Shown piece after piece: positions 37,151-45,311 of a DNA stretch of 59,120 nt. The stretch is from an uncultured Hyphomonadaceae bacterium. GTDB lineage: Bacteria > Pseudomonadota > Alphaproteobacteria > Caulobacterales > Hyphomonadaceae. Both the position numbers and the translations under genes were made by a program. Location: positions 1 to 59,120 of the forward strand of contig CAJXOF010000011.1 in the NCBI GenBank assembly GCA_913057945.1, read 5' to 3'. Position 1 is the first letter of the stretch, and every line of letters starts with the position of its first letter. The notes below the pieces were generated by a model that saw only the letters and a program-made list of their open reading frames with translations, made no database searches and was not told where the DNA came from.

Positions 37151-37168
37151 ATAAATCGCAGTATTTAT
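37151..37168. promoter_or_regulatory. AT-rich inverted repeat upstream of mucR
   Basis: ATAAAT (37151-37156) and ATTTAT (37163-37168) are separated by 6 bases, 64 bases upstream of the mucR start. MucR proteins bind AT-rich DNA with TA steps and often repress their own gene, so this is a candidate autoregulatory site. It stands out as AT-rich against a GC-rich genome. A GATTC site lies at 37142-37146. Confidence 0.35.
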
Positions 37169-37226
37169 TACACGATCCACCCAGCTTTTCGCGTACCGGC
37201 GGTATGTTTTTGAATGCGCGGCTACC

Positions 37227-38990
37227 CTATCCGGTCGTGACGAAGGACAAGAGCAGGACAAAGCCCAACAGGATCGCCGTCCAGATCGCCATGCCACTGG
37301 CAAGGCCGCCCCGCGCCAGTTCGCCTCTTGGGCTGAATGTGTCCTCGATCCGCTCATAGGCCCGGCCCGTCAACTTGAAGAAGACGGTCGACATGGCCGG
37401 TCCCACTTTCTGCCACACCGTCCCGGTCCAGGTTGCCATGCCATAACCGGCCTTGCGATAGAGCCAGTCGCTGTCGAGCACCACGCCGGGCTTCTCCGGC
37501 GGATACCAGCCGAGGCGTTTCAGCATCACGAAGGCAAAGATCGCCAGAACCAGCAACTGCATCTGGGTCAACACATGATCCAGCGTGAACGGATGATAGG
37601 CCATCGCCTCTTCGCGATACGGCAGGAGGTTGTAGAGCCACTCATAGCCGAAGCCCGGAACAATCGCCGGTACGCCGACCGCAATACAGATGAAGGAGGC
37701 GAGGCCCATGGCGAGCAGCATGTTGAAGGGCGCTTCCTTCACGCGCTTGCCGCTGTCATGCCCGAAGAAGGCAAAGTACGGAATCTTGATGCCCGAATGC
37801 TCCAGCACACCGGCCGAAGCAAACAGCAGCATCAGCCACACGATCGTGTACCCTTCCTTGCCGACGGCCGTCATGGTCAGCGACTTGGCGGCAAAGCCGG
37901 AGAAGAGCGGGAAGGCCGAAATCGACATCGCCCCAATGATGCAGAACACCGTCGTCCACGGCATGGATTTGTAGAGCCCGCCCAACTCGGACGCCTTGGT
38001 CGTGCCGGTGCGATACAGCACCGCGCCCATGCTCATGAACAGGAGGCCCTTGTAGATGATATGGCAGAAGGCATGCGCCGATGCCCCGTTCAGCGCGAGC
38101 GCATTGCCAACGCCTGCCGTGCCCAGGCCGATGGCGCAGATCATGAAGCCAACCTGGTTGTTCAGCGAGTAGGCCAGCACCTTGCGCAGATCGTTCTCGA
38201 TTACGGCGAAGAAGACCGGGAACACGGTCATCACCGCGCCGATCCAGATCAGCGCGTCATGGCCCGGGAACATGCGAGCGAACGCATAGACGGCCAGCTT
38301 GGTCGTGAAGGCCGACAGGACGACCGCGCCGACCACCGTGGCCTTCGGATAGGAATCCTGCAGCCAGTTGTGCAGGAAGGGGAAGGCCGCCTTGATGCCG
38401 AGGGCGATGAAGACGAGCAGCGCGCCGGGCTCGTTCAGGCTGGTGAAAGCCGAGATCGAGAGGTCGCCGCGTGACTGGTAGACATAGCCGATGCCCGCGA
38501 GCAGCAGCACGCCGGACAGGATCTGGACGCCGAGATAGCGCATAGAGGCAAAATAGGCCGCGCGTGTCCCTGCCCTCAGGATAAGGAAGACGGAGGTAAT
38601 CGCCGTCAGCTCCCAGAACACGAACAGGGTCATCATGTCGCCGGAGAAGGTCGCCGCGACGGCCGCGCCCGCATAGGCAATGGACATGCCGTCCTGCAGG
38701 CGGTCATCGGTGTGCCACGCATAGATCGCGTTCAGGAGCGCCGCCAGCAGGAAGGCGAGGCCGAAAATGTAGCTGAGATTGTCGACCCGATAGAACACCA
38801 TCTCGAGCCCGAGCGCTTCGCCGGTCAGGAGGTTGAGGTTCCGGTCGGCCATCGAGACCAGCAGGATGGCGACAATTGGCGCCGCAATGGTCAGGCCCTG
38901 GCGTACGCGCCGGACCGGCAGGAACAGGGCCACAAGGCCCACCGCGATCAGGAGCCAGCCGGGATTCAGCATGGAGAGCAAACCAGTCAT
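37227..38990 (-). CDS. Mrp antiporter D-type subunit (third paralogue)
   Basis: A 587-residue integral membrane protein of the NuoL/M/N-MrpA/D family, with about 14 helices. The proton-path residues are kept: Glu in LFVFWELTAITSVFLIL, Lys in GIKAAFPFLHNWLQDSYPKA, and Lys in CHIIYKGLLFMS. It differs from the other two D genes by HSGIKIPYFAFFGHDSGKR and by a long C-terminal extension after residue 490 that includes extra hydrophobic segments. Last gene of the operon; its start overlaps the stop of the small membrane protein gene (shared base 38990). It may replace the missing MrpA N-terminal domain. Confidence 0.9.
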   Translation of the reverse strand: MTGLLSMLNPGWLLIAVGLVALFLPVRRVRQGLTIAAPIVAILLVSMADRNLNLLTGEALGLEMVFYRVDNLSYIFGLAFLLAALLNAIYAWHTDDRLQDGMSIAYAGAAVAATFSGDMMTLFVFWELTAITSVFLILRAGTRAAYFASMRYLGVQILSGVLLLAGIGYVYQSRGDLSISAFTSLNEPGALLVFIALGIKAAFPFLHNWLQDSYPKATVVGAVVLSAFTTKLAVYAFARMFPGHDALIWIGAVMTVFPVFFAVIENDLRKVLAYSLNNQVGFMICAIGLGTAGVGNALALNGASAHAFCHIIYKGLLFMSMGAVLYRTGTTKASELGGLYKSMPWTTVFCIIGAMSISAFPLFSGFAAKSLTMTAVGKEGYTIVWLMLLFASAGVLEHSGIKIPYFAFFGHDSGKRVKEAPFNMLLAMGLASFICIAVGVPAIVPGFGYEWLYNLLPYREEAMAYHPFTLDHVLTQMQLLVLAIFAFVMLKRLGWYPPEKPGVVLDSDWLYRKAGYGMATWTGTVWQKVGPAMSTVFFKLTGRAYERIEDTFSPRGELARGGLASGMAIWTAILLGFVLLLSFVTTG

Positions 38991-39436
38991 CAGAGCTCGT
39001 CTCCTTCGTCGGGATAGGTCGGGGATGTGTCAGGCGCGGCCGGGACATCCGGGTCAATGTCCGCAGGCGGTCCGCCGGGATCGCCATAATAGGTTTCGCT
39101 CCGGCGCAGCAGCCGGCCCAGCGGCCAGCCCATCAGCACGACAAAGGCGAACGAGGCGAAGCCCCAGATCGCATAAAAGCCGGTGGCGCCTGCCATATGG
39201 ATGTATTCATGGCGGTCGAAGGCCAGGTCGATCACGATCAGGAAAGCCGAGAGCAGGCCGATGCCCCAGAAGATCGCCGTGCCTGCCAGCTTGGACTCGG
39301 TCCAGCCGAACAGGATCTTTGCCATTGGGTGGACGCCATCATCGGACGGCGTGTGCAGCCGGTGCGCCTGTTCTGCGGCGCGTTTCACGAAGCGGCCGCT
39401 TGTGTCGCGGGTATCGTTTGGCGTGTCGTCGCTCAT
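38990..39436 (-). CDS. Small two-helix membrane protein in Mrp operon
   Basis: A 148-residue protein with a hydrophilic N-terminus (SDDTPNDTRDTSGRFVKRAAEQAHRL), two helices (GTAIFWGIGLLSAFLIVIDLAF and GFYAIWGFASFAFVVLMGWPL) and an acidic, Pro-rich C-terminal tail. No family recognised. The 4-base overlap with the upstream D gene and 1-base overlap with the downstream D gene show that it is translated as part of the antiporter operon. It may be an accessory or assembly subunit peculiar to this type of Mrp operon. Confidence 0.75.
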   Translation of the reverse strand: MSDDTPNDTRDTSGRFVKRAAEQAHRLHTPSDDGVHPMAKILFGWTESKLAGTAIFWGIGLLSAFLIVIDLAFDRHEYIHMAGATGFYAIWGFASFAFVVLMGWPLGRLLRRSETYYGDPGGPPADIDPDVPAAPDTSPTYPDEGDEL

Positions 39437-40941
39437 GGCTGACCTCCAGCGAAGGCAGGGGATGCCGGATTCTCAAAGGCTGGCGACAGGAAGTCTGCCA
39501 GGGGCCCGACAAGGAAGAACAGGATCACACACAGCGCCGCCGTCACGACGGGCGCCGCCACGGTAAAGAAGGGCGCGCCTCCCGGCCGCTTGAACGGTCT
39601 TGGCTCCGGCGTGCCCGGTACCGGCATCAGGGCCAGGATCGGGATCGGCAGGAGATAGGCGATGTTCAGCAGCGAGGAGATGATCAGGACATACGGCACG
39701 AAGCCTGTACCCCGGTCGATCGCGCCCTGCATCAGCTCATACTTCGCCCAGGCGCCTGCCATAGGCGGAATGCCGATAATCGACAGGGTGGCGATGAAGA
39801 AGGCGATGAAGACCAGCGGCATCTTGCGGCCGAGGCCTCTCATGTCGGAAATATTTGTCAGGCCGGTGGCGACATAGATCGCGCCTGCGCACATGAACAG
39901 GGTCATCTTGCCGACGGCATGGGCTGCGATCTGCAGCGCGCCGCCCATGAAGCCAGCCTGCGTCGCCAGCATTGCGCCGAGCGTGATGTAGGACAGCTGC
40001 GCGATGGTCGAATAGGCCAGCCGCGCCTTGAGATTGTCCTTGGTCATTGCGACCAGAGACGCGACGATGATGGTGAAGCAGGCCACCCCGAGGACGAACT
40101 CCCTGCCCGGCGTAGCGTTCAGCAGGTCTTCCCCGAAAATATAGATCGAGACCTTCATCACGGTGAAGACACCCGCCTTCACGACCGCAACCGCGTGCAA
40201 CAGGGCCGACACCGGTGTCGGCGCGACCATCGCATTGGGCAGCCAGAAATGGAACGGCATCAGCGCCGCCTTGCCGATGCCGAAGGCAAACAGGATCAAC
40301 AAGGCGCTGGCCACGGCCGGATCGAGGTTACGCCCGGCGAGCAGCCCGCCCTGAACGAAATCGAGGTTCTGGCCGGCCAGAACCCAGGTCCACATGATGG
40401 CCATCAGGAACAGGCCGATCGAGGTGCCCAGCAAGGTCAGCAGATAGATCCGTCCGCCCCGCTTGGCCGCGGCATCGCCCTTGTGCGCGACCAGTGGATA
40501 GGTCGACAGGGTCAGCACTTCGTAGAACACGAACAGGGTGAACAGGTTTGCCGACATGGCGACGCCCATGGCGCCGAAAATGGCAATGGCGAAACAGATA
40601 TAGAAGCGTGTCTGGTTACGCTCGCGGTTCCCGCGCATGTAGCCGATGGAATAGAACGAGTTCACGATCCACAGGCCGCTCGCGACCAGCGCGAACAGAG
40701 CGCCCAGCGGCTCCAGCTTGAACGCGAAATCGAGCCCTGGCGCAGCCTGCCCCACATAGAGCTGGGGAACTTCCCCGCCGGCCACTTTCGTGGCGAGCGC
40801 AATGACCACACCGAACAGGACGGTCGAGCCGACCAAAGTGACGCCTTCCCGGACGTTCGAGAACGCCCCGGTCACGGCAATCCCCGCCGCAATCAGCAAA
40901 GGCAGGCACAGGGCAGCCCAGATCAACAGCTCAGAGCTCAT
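39433..40941 (-). CDS. Mrp antiporter D-type subunit (second paralogue)
   Basis: A 502-residue membrane protein of the proton-translocating NuoM/MrpD family. Markers: Glu in LFVFYEVLTLSTYPLVAHKG, Lys in FGIGKAALMPFHFWLPNAMVAPTPVSALLHAVAVVKAG, and His/Lys in AAHAVGKMTLFM. Its TPVSALLHA stretch is closer to the NuoL/M consensus than those of its paralogues. Start and stop overlap the neighbours (TGATG and 4 bases), so it is cotranslated. The family either moves protons itself or couples cation and proton movement inside a multi-subunit complex. Confidence 0.92.
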   Translation of the reverse strand: MSSELLIWAALCLPLLIAAGIAVTGAFSNVREGVTLVGSTVLFGVVIALATKVAGGEVPQLYVGQAAPGLDFAFKLEPLGALFALVASGLWIVNSFYSIGYMRGNRERNQTRFYICFAIAIFGAMGVAMSANLFTLFVFYEVLTLSTYPLVAHKGDAAAKRGGRIYLLTLLGTSIGLFLMAIMWTWVLAGQNLDFVQGGLLAGRNLDPAVASALLILFAFGIGKAALMPFHFWLPNAMVAPTPVSALLHAVAVVKAGVFTVMKVSIYIFGEDLLNATPGREFVLGVACFTIIVASLVAMTKDNLKARLAYSTIAQLSYITLGAMLATQAGFMGGALQIAAHAVGKMTLFMCAGAIYVATGLTNISDMRGLGRKMPLVFIAFFIATLSIIGIPPMAGAWAKYELMQGAIDRGTGFVPYVLIISSLLNIAYLLPIPILALMPVPGTPEPRPFKRPGGAPFFTVAAPVVTAALCVILFFLVGPLADFLSPAFENPASPAFAGGQP

Positions 40942-42470
40942 CAGAAGGCCTCCAGTCCGAACGCGGCGGCAGCGGCGTCACGCGCCAGGCCGAGCGGCAG
41001 TTCGGTCGTGATACCGAAATAGATGTTTGCAAGGGCCAGTATCCAGAGCGGCACCAGCAACAGGATCGGCGCTTCCTTGCGCGACTTGCGCGGATTGATC
41101 GGCGGCCGGAAGAAGATCGCCTCCAGAATGCGGCCCATATAGATCACCGCAAGGAAGCTGGAGAAAACGACGAAGACGACGGCCCACCACATGCCCTGAT
41201 CGAACAGGGCGTAGCCGAGCTGCAGCTTGGACTGGAAGCCCGCGGTCAGCGGCACCCCAATCAGCGACAGGGCCGCAATGGCAAAGCCGGTCATCGTCCA
41301 TGGCGCCGTGCGGCCAAGGCCCGCAAAGTCGCGGATGGTGGTGCCCTGGAAGGTCAGGACGACACCAGCCACCGCCATGAAGAGCGCGCCCTTGATCATG
41401 GCGTGGTTGAGCAGGTGGAACAGGCCGGCGCTGACGCCAGCGACCGTGCCGACCGATACGCCGAGGATCATGTAGCCGACCTGCGCAACCGAGGAATAGG
41501 CCAGCGTCCGGCGTACATCGGTCTGGAAGACTGCCTGGAAGCTGCAGGTGATCATCGCGGCGAGGCCCAGCGGCATCAGCAGATAGGTGAAGGTCGCCTG
41601 CTCGAACGCGAATTCCGGACGGAAGACGGTGAACAGGAACCGGATCAACGCATACAGCGCAACCTTGGTCGCCGTGGCCGACAGGAACATCGTCACAAAG
41701 CTTGGCGAATAGGAGTAGGCATTCGGCAGCCATTGGTGCAGCGGCCAGACAGCAGCCTTCAGGCCAAGCCCGACAATGATGAAGGCAAAGCCTGCCTCGA
41801 CGCTGCGATTGCCTGCCAGATCGGGCAGCTTCGAGGCGATGTCGGCAATGTTGAGCGTGCCGGTGGCCGAATAGAGGAAGCCGACGCCGATAATGTAGAA
41901 GCTGGCGCCCAGCGTGCCCATGATGAGGTAGTTGAACGCCGCCGGCAGGGCGCGGCGGTCCCGCCCTGCGCCCAGCGCGACCAGCACATAGGTGGAGATC
42001 GAGGAAATCTCGAGGAAGACGAACAGGTTGAACGCGTCGCCCGTGATCGCCACGCCGCACAGGCCGGCAAAGCAGACGAGGAAGGCCGAATAGAATAGCG
42101 GATGCTTGCGCTCGGGGATCTCCGCCTTGACCGTTGGCCAGGAGAAGATCGTCGCCAGCACGCCGATGGAGGCGACCAGCAACAGGATCATGGAGTTCAG
42201 CGCGTCGACGCGCAAGACGATGCCGATTGGCATGGGCCAGTTGCCGACATCATACCCGACCACGCCGACTGGCGACGCCTGAACCTGCCCCACCAGGATC
42301 AGCGCACAGAACAGGGCAAACAGGGTCGCGAAGATGCTGATCAGCCAGGACAGTCGCCCGCTTGGCAGGATGGCCAGCAGCGGCGCCAGGAAGAGCGGCG
42401 CCATGACCAGCAAGGCGGGTGCGTGAAGGAGCGCCCAGCGGGGCGCCGTATCCAGGAGCAGGTCGATCAT
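40941..42470 (-). CDS. mrpD: Na+/H+ antiporter subunit D (MrpD, first paralogue)
   Basis: A 509-residue MrpD-like subunit, the closest of the three to typical MrpD by position (directly after MrpC) and sequence: Glu in LFVFLEISSISTYVLVALG, Lys in GLGLKAAVWPLHQWLPNAYSYSPSFVTMFLSATATKVALYAL, and NHAMIKGALFM. It has about 14 helices. It overlaps mrpC by 4 bases and the next D gene by one base. In known Mrp complexes, MrpD together with MrpA carries the proton path. Confidence 0.94.
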   Translation of the reverse strand: MIDLLLDTAPRWALLHAPALLVMAPLFLAPLLAILPSGRLSWLISIFATLFALFCALILVGQVQASPVGVVGYDVGNWPMPIGIVLRVDALNSMILLLVASIGVLATIFSWPTVKAEIPERKHPLFYSAFLVCFAGLCGVAITGDAFNLFVFLEISSISTYVLVALGAGRDRRALPAAFNYLIMGTLGASFYIIGVGFLYSATGTLNIADIASKLPDLAGNRSVEAGFAFIIVGLGLKAAVWPLHQWLPNAYSYSPSFVTMFLSATATKVALYALIRFLFTVFRPEFAFEQATFTYLLMPLGLAAMITCSFQAVFQTDVRRTLAYSSVAQVGYMILGVSVGTVAGVSAGLFHLLNHAMIKGALFMAVAGVVLTFQGTTIRDFAGLGRTAPWTMTGFAIAALSLIGVPLTAGFQSKLQLGYALFDQGMWWAVVFVVFSSFLAVIYMGRILEAIFFRPPINPRKSRKEAPILLLVPLWILALANIYFGITTELPLGLARDAAAAAFGLEAF

Positions 42471-42982
42471 GCCAGCGCCTCTTTCTCAGCTGCTTCCTGC
42501 TCGGCTTCCTGAGCGATAGCGGTTTGCATGTCGATTTCGCGCACCTCGTCAGCTTCGATCGTGCCATAGGCCTCGCGAATGCGGACGATCAGGGCGAGCC
42601 CGACCGACAGGGTCGCGACGCCCACCACGATGGCGGTCAGCATCAGGACATGCGGCAATGGGTTGGAATAGGTATGAACCAGGTCTGCGACCCGGTCCCC
42701 GCCGGAGGCCGCCGTCAGCACGGCGTCGATGGCCGCATGCGGGGCCTCTTCACCATGACCGCCGCCATGTCCGCCGGACGTGTCCGGATCCATCAGGATC
42801 GGCGCGGTGCCCCCGGCCACGATGCCGAGCGTCACATAGAACAGGCAGATCGAGGTCTGGAACAGGGACAGGCCCACCAGTCGCTTGATCAGGTTTCCGG
42901 ACGCAAACGTGATATACAGGCCGATCATCATCAGCCCGATGACCGCCCAGTAATTTGCGCGCTCAAGAATGAATAGCAGCAT
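42467..42982 (-). CDS. mrpC: Na+/H+ antiporter subunit C (MrpC)
   Basis: A 171-residue NuoK-like subunit with three helices: YWAVIGLMMIGLYITF, LVGLSLFQTSICLFYVTLGIVAGG, and HVLMLTAIVVGVATLSVGLALIVRI. A His/Gly-rich loop (SGGHGGGHGEEAPHAAID, about residues 76-93) is inserted between helices 2 and 3 and makes the protein longer than the usual 110-120. The ATG at 42982 is 4 bases after the mrpB stop and preceded by GAGGA; the longer frame to 43033 is rejected. Confidence 0.93.
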   Translation of the reverse strand: MLLFILERANYWAVIGLMMIGLYITFASGNLIKRLVGLSLFQTSICLFYVTLGIVAGGTAPILMDPDTSGGHGGGHGEEAPHAAIDAVLTAASGGDRVADLVHTYSNPLPHVLMLTAIVVGVATLSVGLALIVRIREAYGTIEADEVREIDMQTAIAQEAEQEAAEKEALA

Positions 42983-42986
42983 CGGC

Positions 42987-43439
42987 CTACCAGTCCTCGT
43001 CGCGGATTTCGGCCACGCGGCCCGCAAAAGCATAAAAGATGGTCAGCATGGCGCCGGACACACCGAACAGAACGCCCAGTTCGATCAGGATAATGCCGAC
43101 ATGCTGGCCGTGATGACCGCCCGGTTCTTCCTGGAAAAGGGCCTGATATTCAAGGTATTGCCCGCCCTGCAACAGGGCCCAGAAGCCCACGCCTGCATAC
43201 AGGAGCACACCGACGGCCGCCAAGGACCGGGTAAAGGCCGGCGGCACGGCCCGCATCGCGGAAGGCACCCCGAACACGAGGGCATAGAGAATGACGGCCA
43301 CGGCAAGGATCACACCCGCCTGGAATCCGCCGCCGGGTCCGAAATCGCCATGGAACTGAACGTACAGGCCATACAATACGATGACCGGGATCAGGACCTT
43401 CGTGATGACGCGCAGGATGACGTGATGATCGCTCTTCAT
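42987..43439 (-). CDS. mrpB: Na+/H+ antiporter subunit B (MrpB)
   Basis: A 150-residue, four-helix MnhB subunit. Hallmarks are the opening ILRVITKVLIPVIVLYGLYVQFHGDFGPGGGFQAGVILAVAVIL and the closing IELGVLFGVSGAMLTIFYAFAG. A His-containing loop (EEPGGHHGQHVG) precedes the last helix. It overlaps the MbhD/E-like gene by 4 bases and is followed after 4 bases by mrpC. Confidence 0.95.
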   Translation of the reverse strand: MKSDHHVILRVITKVLIPVIVLYGLYVQFHGDFGPGGGFQAGVILAVAVILYALVFGVPSAMRAVPPAFTRSLAAVGVLLYAGVGFWALLQGGQYLEYQALFQEEPGGHHGQHVGIILIELGVLFGVSGAMLTIFYAFAGRVAEIRDEDW

Positions 43440-44074
43440 GCGTCCGTCTCCTCATTTTCAGGGTCTGGTTTCGTAGTCGCCTTGGGCAGGCTCTTGTCCT
43501 CGTTGCGGATGGTTTCGGCGAGCGAGCGCTCTCCGAAACCGAGCAATAGCGCCACAGCAATGCCGGCCACGAACACAACGGTCGTTTCGCCCAGCGTATC
43601 GAAGCCACGATAGCTGCCGAGGACCGGGGTCACGACGTTCTCGATGCCGGTGTCAAACCAGGCGACCCGCAGATAGGTGAGCCCGACCCCTGTATTGGCC
43701 GGCGAATTCGGATCGCCCACAGCCGGCAGGTCGACGGTCGCGTAAATCAGCATGATGCCCGTTGCGATGCAGACAAGCAGAGGTCCGAGCTGGCGGAGCG
43801 ATTTCTCCGGCTTGGCTGTCCGGGAGGTCAGCAGCATCGCGCCGAGCAGGACCGCGGTGGACATGCCCGCGCCAACGGCCGCTTCGGTAAAGCCCACATC
43901 GACCGCGTCCACGGCGACATACCAGACGGCAGACACCAACGAATAGATGCCGGACAGCATCACAATGGCAAACAGGCTGCGCAGGCGGGCAATCGCGATG
44001 CCCACAACGAACAGGAGGCCGAGCAGGACGATGTTGACCAGTGCCATGCCGATATCGGGTTCACTCATCGCCAT
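43436..44074 (-). CDS. MbhD/MbhE-like (MrpA C-terminal-type) subunit
   Basis: A 212-residue membrane protein equal to the C-terminal part of MrpA, here a separate gene. The first half (LLFVVGIAIARLRSLFAIVMLSGIYSLVSAVWYVAVDAVDVGFTEAAVGAGMSTAVLLGAMLL) is the DUF4040/MbhD domain. The second half ends SYRGFDTLGETTVVFVAGIAVALLLG, the MbhE-type segment. The large antiporter-like N-terminal domain of MrpA is missing. The start shares base 44074 with the mrpG stop. Confidence 0.88.
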   Translation of the reverse strand: MAMSEPDIGMALVNIVLLGLLFVVGIAIARLRSLFAIVMLSGIYSLVSAVWYVAVDAVDVGFTEAAVGAGMSTAVLLGAMLLTSRTAKPEKSLRQLGPLLVCIATGIMLIYATVDLPAVGDPNSPANTGVGLTYLRVAWFDTGIENVVTPVLGSYRGFDTLGETTVVFVAGIAVALLLGFGERSLAETIRNEDKSLPKATTKPDPENEETDA

Positions 44075-44445
44075 CAGGATCCCTGCCCTTCCTTGTCATG
44101 CGTGCTGACCGGTCCGATCAGCGGCTGCAGGCCAGCCGTATGCGCCGCATTTGCCGCTGCGTGCGACGAGGCGGGGCTGGTCAAATAGATGAAGACGAAG
44201 ATGGCGACCAGTTTGCTGACGACCATCCAGTCGGGCGCCATCATGGCCATGCCGAGCAACAGCAGCGTTGCGCCGGACGTGTCAGTGATACTGGCCGCGT
44301 GAAGGCGGGTGTAGAAATCCGGGAAGCGCAGCACGCCGACAGTGCCGACCAGGCAAAGCAGCCCGCCCGCCAGGCACAGTGCGGCGCCAAGCGGGAACCG
44401 GATGACCTCCCACCAGGCCGGAAGGGATGCAAGGAAATCAGACAT
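44074..44445 (-). CDS. mrpG: Na+/H+ antiporter subunit G (MrpG)
   Basis: A 123-residue, three-helix MnhG subunit: FPLGAALCLAGGLLCLVGTVGVLRFPDFYTRLHAASITDTSGATLLLLGMAM, with RFPDFYTRLHAAS as the family signature. The ATG at 44445 is preferred over a GTG at 44451 because AGGGAGG lies 5 bases upstream. It overlaps the end of mrpF by 8 bases. Confidence 0.95.
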   Translation of the reverse strand: MSDFLASLPAWWEVIRFPLGAALCLAGGLLCLVGTVGVLRFPDFYTRLHAASITDTSGATLLLLGMAMMAPDWMVVSKLVAIFVFIYLTSPASSHAAANAAHTAGLQPLIGPVSTHDKEGQGS

Positions 44446-44731
44446 TGCCACCTCCCTGTCCGCGGCGCACCAGCGGAACCTGGAACGACCGGTAGCGGAA
44501 GAATTTCAGGATCGCGATGGTCGAGACGAAATTGATCAGCGCGTAAAGAATGGCGATATCGAGGAATTGCGGACGTCCCATCACGAAGCCGAGCAGGCCG
44601 AGCGCCAGCACGGTCTTGGTGCCGAACGAGTTCACCGCCAGCACGCGGTCATACAGCGTCGGCCCGGCAATGGCGCGGATCAGCAGGAGGAGCATCCCGA
44701 ACAGGACGGCAATCAGGGCAGCGGCGGTCAT
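44438..44731 (-). CDS. mrpF: Na+/H+ antiporter subunit F (MrpF)
   Basis: A 97-residue, three-helix subunit. LLLLIRAIAGPTLYDRVLAVNSFGTKTVLALGLLGF and FLDIAILYALINFVSTIAILKFFRYR match MnhF, including the GPxxxDRVLAVN motif. It overlaps mrpE by 4 bases. Confidence 0.95.
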   Translation of the reverse strand: MTAAALIAVLFGMLLLLIRAIAGPTLYDRVLAVNSFGTKTVLALGLLGFVMGRPQFLDIAILYALINFVSTIAILKFFRYRSFQVPLVRRGQGGGNV

Positions 44732-45231
44732 GCGGGTCTCCTCTTCCCGTCGGCGGCTTCGCGCGACCGGCGGTCCATCTCGTCAAAGGCTTCCGGCTGG
44801 GCTTCCTGCTCGTAGAGCGCGTGGACCAGCATCTTGTCGCCTTCGATCTCCACCGTGACCGTACCGGGGGTCAGCGTGATGGAATTGGCGAAGGTTACCT
44901 TGGCGAGATCGGTTACACAGGCAGTCTTAACCTTCACCAAGGCCGGAGATATGTCCATTTCGGCCTTCAGGCAGGCCTTAACCACGGTCCAGTTTGCCTT
45001 GGCGATTTCCTTCATCAGCCAGGGAAAATACAGAGCAAACCCGATGATGCGCACATAGGGCGCGCCTTCACGGTCTATGATGTCGAGCCGGTAGGCCAGG
45101 ATCAGACAGACGGCCACCGACACGGCGCCCAGTGTCAGCAGCAAAGGCGTGTAATGACCAGACATGCCCAGCCAGAAGCCGACCAGTGCAACCAGCAACC
45201 CCAGAAAGTACGCCACTCGCGCCCCTTTCAT
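44728..45231 (-). CDS. mrpE: Na+/H+ antiporter subunit E (MrpE)
   Basis: A 167-residue subunit and first gene of the operon. Membrane helices at the N-terminus are followed by RIIGFALYFPWLMKEIAKANWTVVKACLKAEMDISPALVKVKT and NSITLTPGTVTVEIEGDKMLVHAL, the conserved MrpE cytoplasmic domain. The operon promoter presumably lies in the 80-base gap 45232-45311 or further upstream before the DUF2336 gene, which is on the same strand. Confidence 0.95.
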   Translation of the reverse strand: MKGARVAYFLGLLVALVGFWLGMSGHYTPLLLTLGAVSVAVCLILAYRLDIIDREGAPYVRIIGFALYFPWLMKEIAKANWTVVKACLKAEMDISPALVKVKTACVTDLAKVTFANSITLTPGTVTVEIEGDKMLVHALYEQEAQPEAFDEMDRRSREAADGKRRPA

Positions 45232-45311
45232 CGATGACCCAATACAATGAACGCCCTGACCTAAAGGGACGCGCGCGTCTTGGAAAGTGCTTTTCGGGTG
45301 GTTTTCTGCCG

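Noticed and set aside
38833..41022. Open frame of 729 codons on the plus strand across the antiporter genes
   Set aside because: It is highly Arg/Gln/His-rich, without motifs or RBS, and runs antisense to well-supported membrane subunits.
37227..45231. Membrane-bound hydrogenase (Mbh) or complex I operon
   Set aside because: The subunit order resembles the Mbh membrane arm, but no NiFe hydrogenase, Fe-S or quinone-binding subunits are encoded, so an Mrp-type antiporter is the supported reading.
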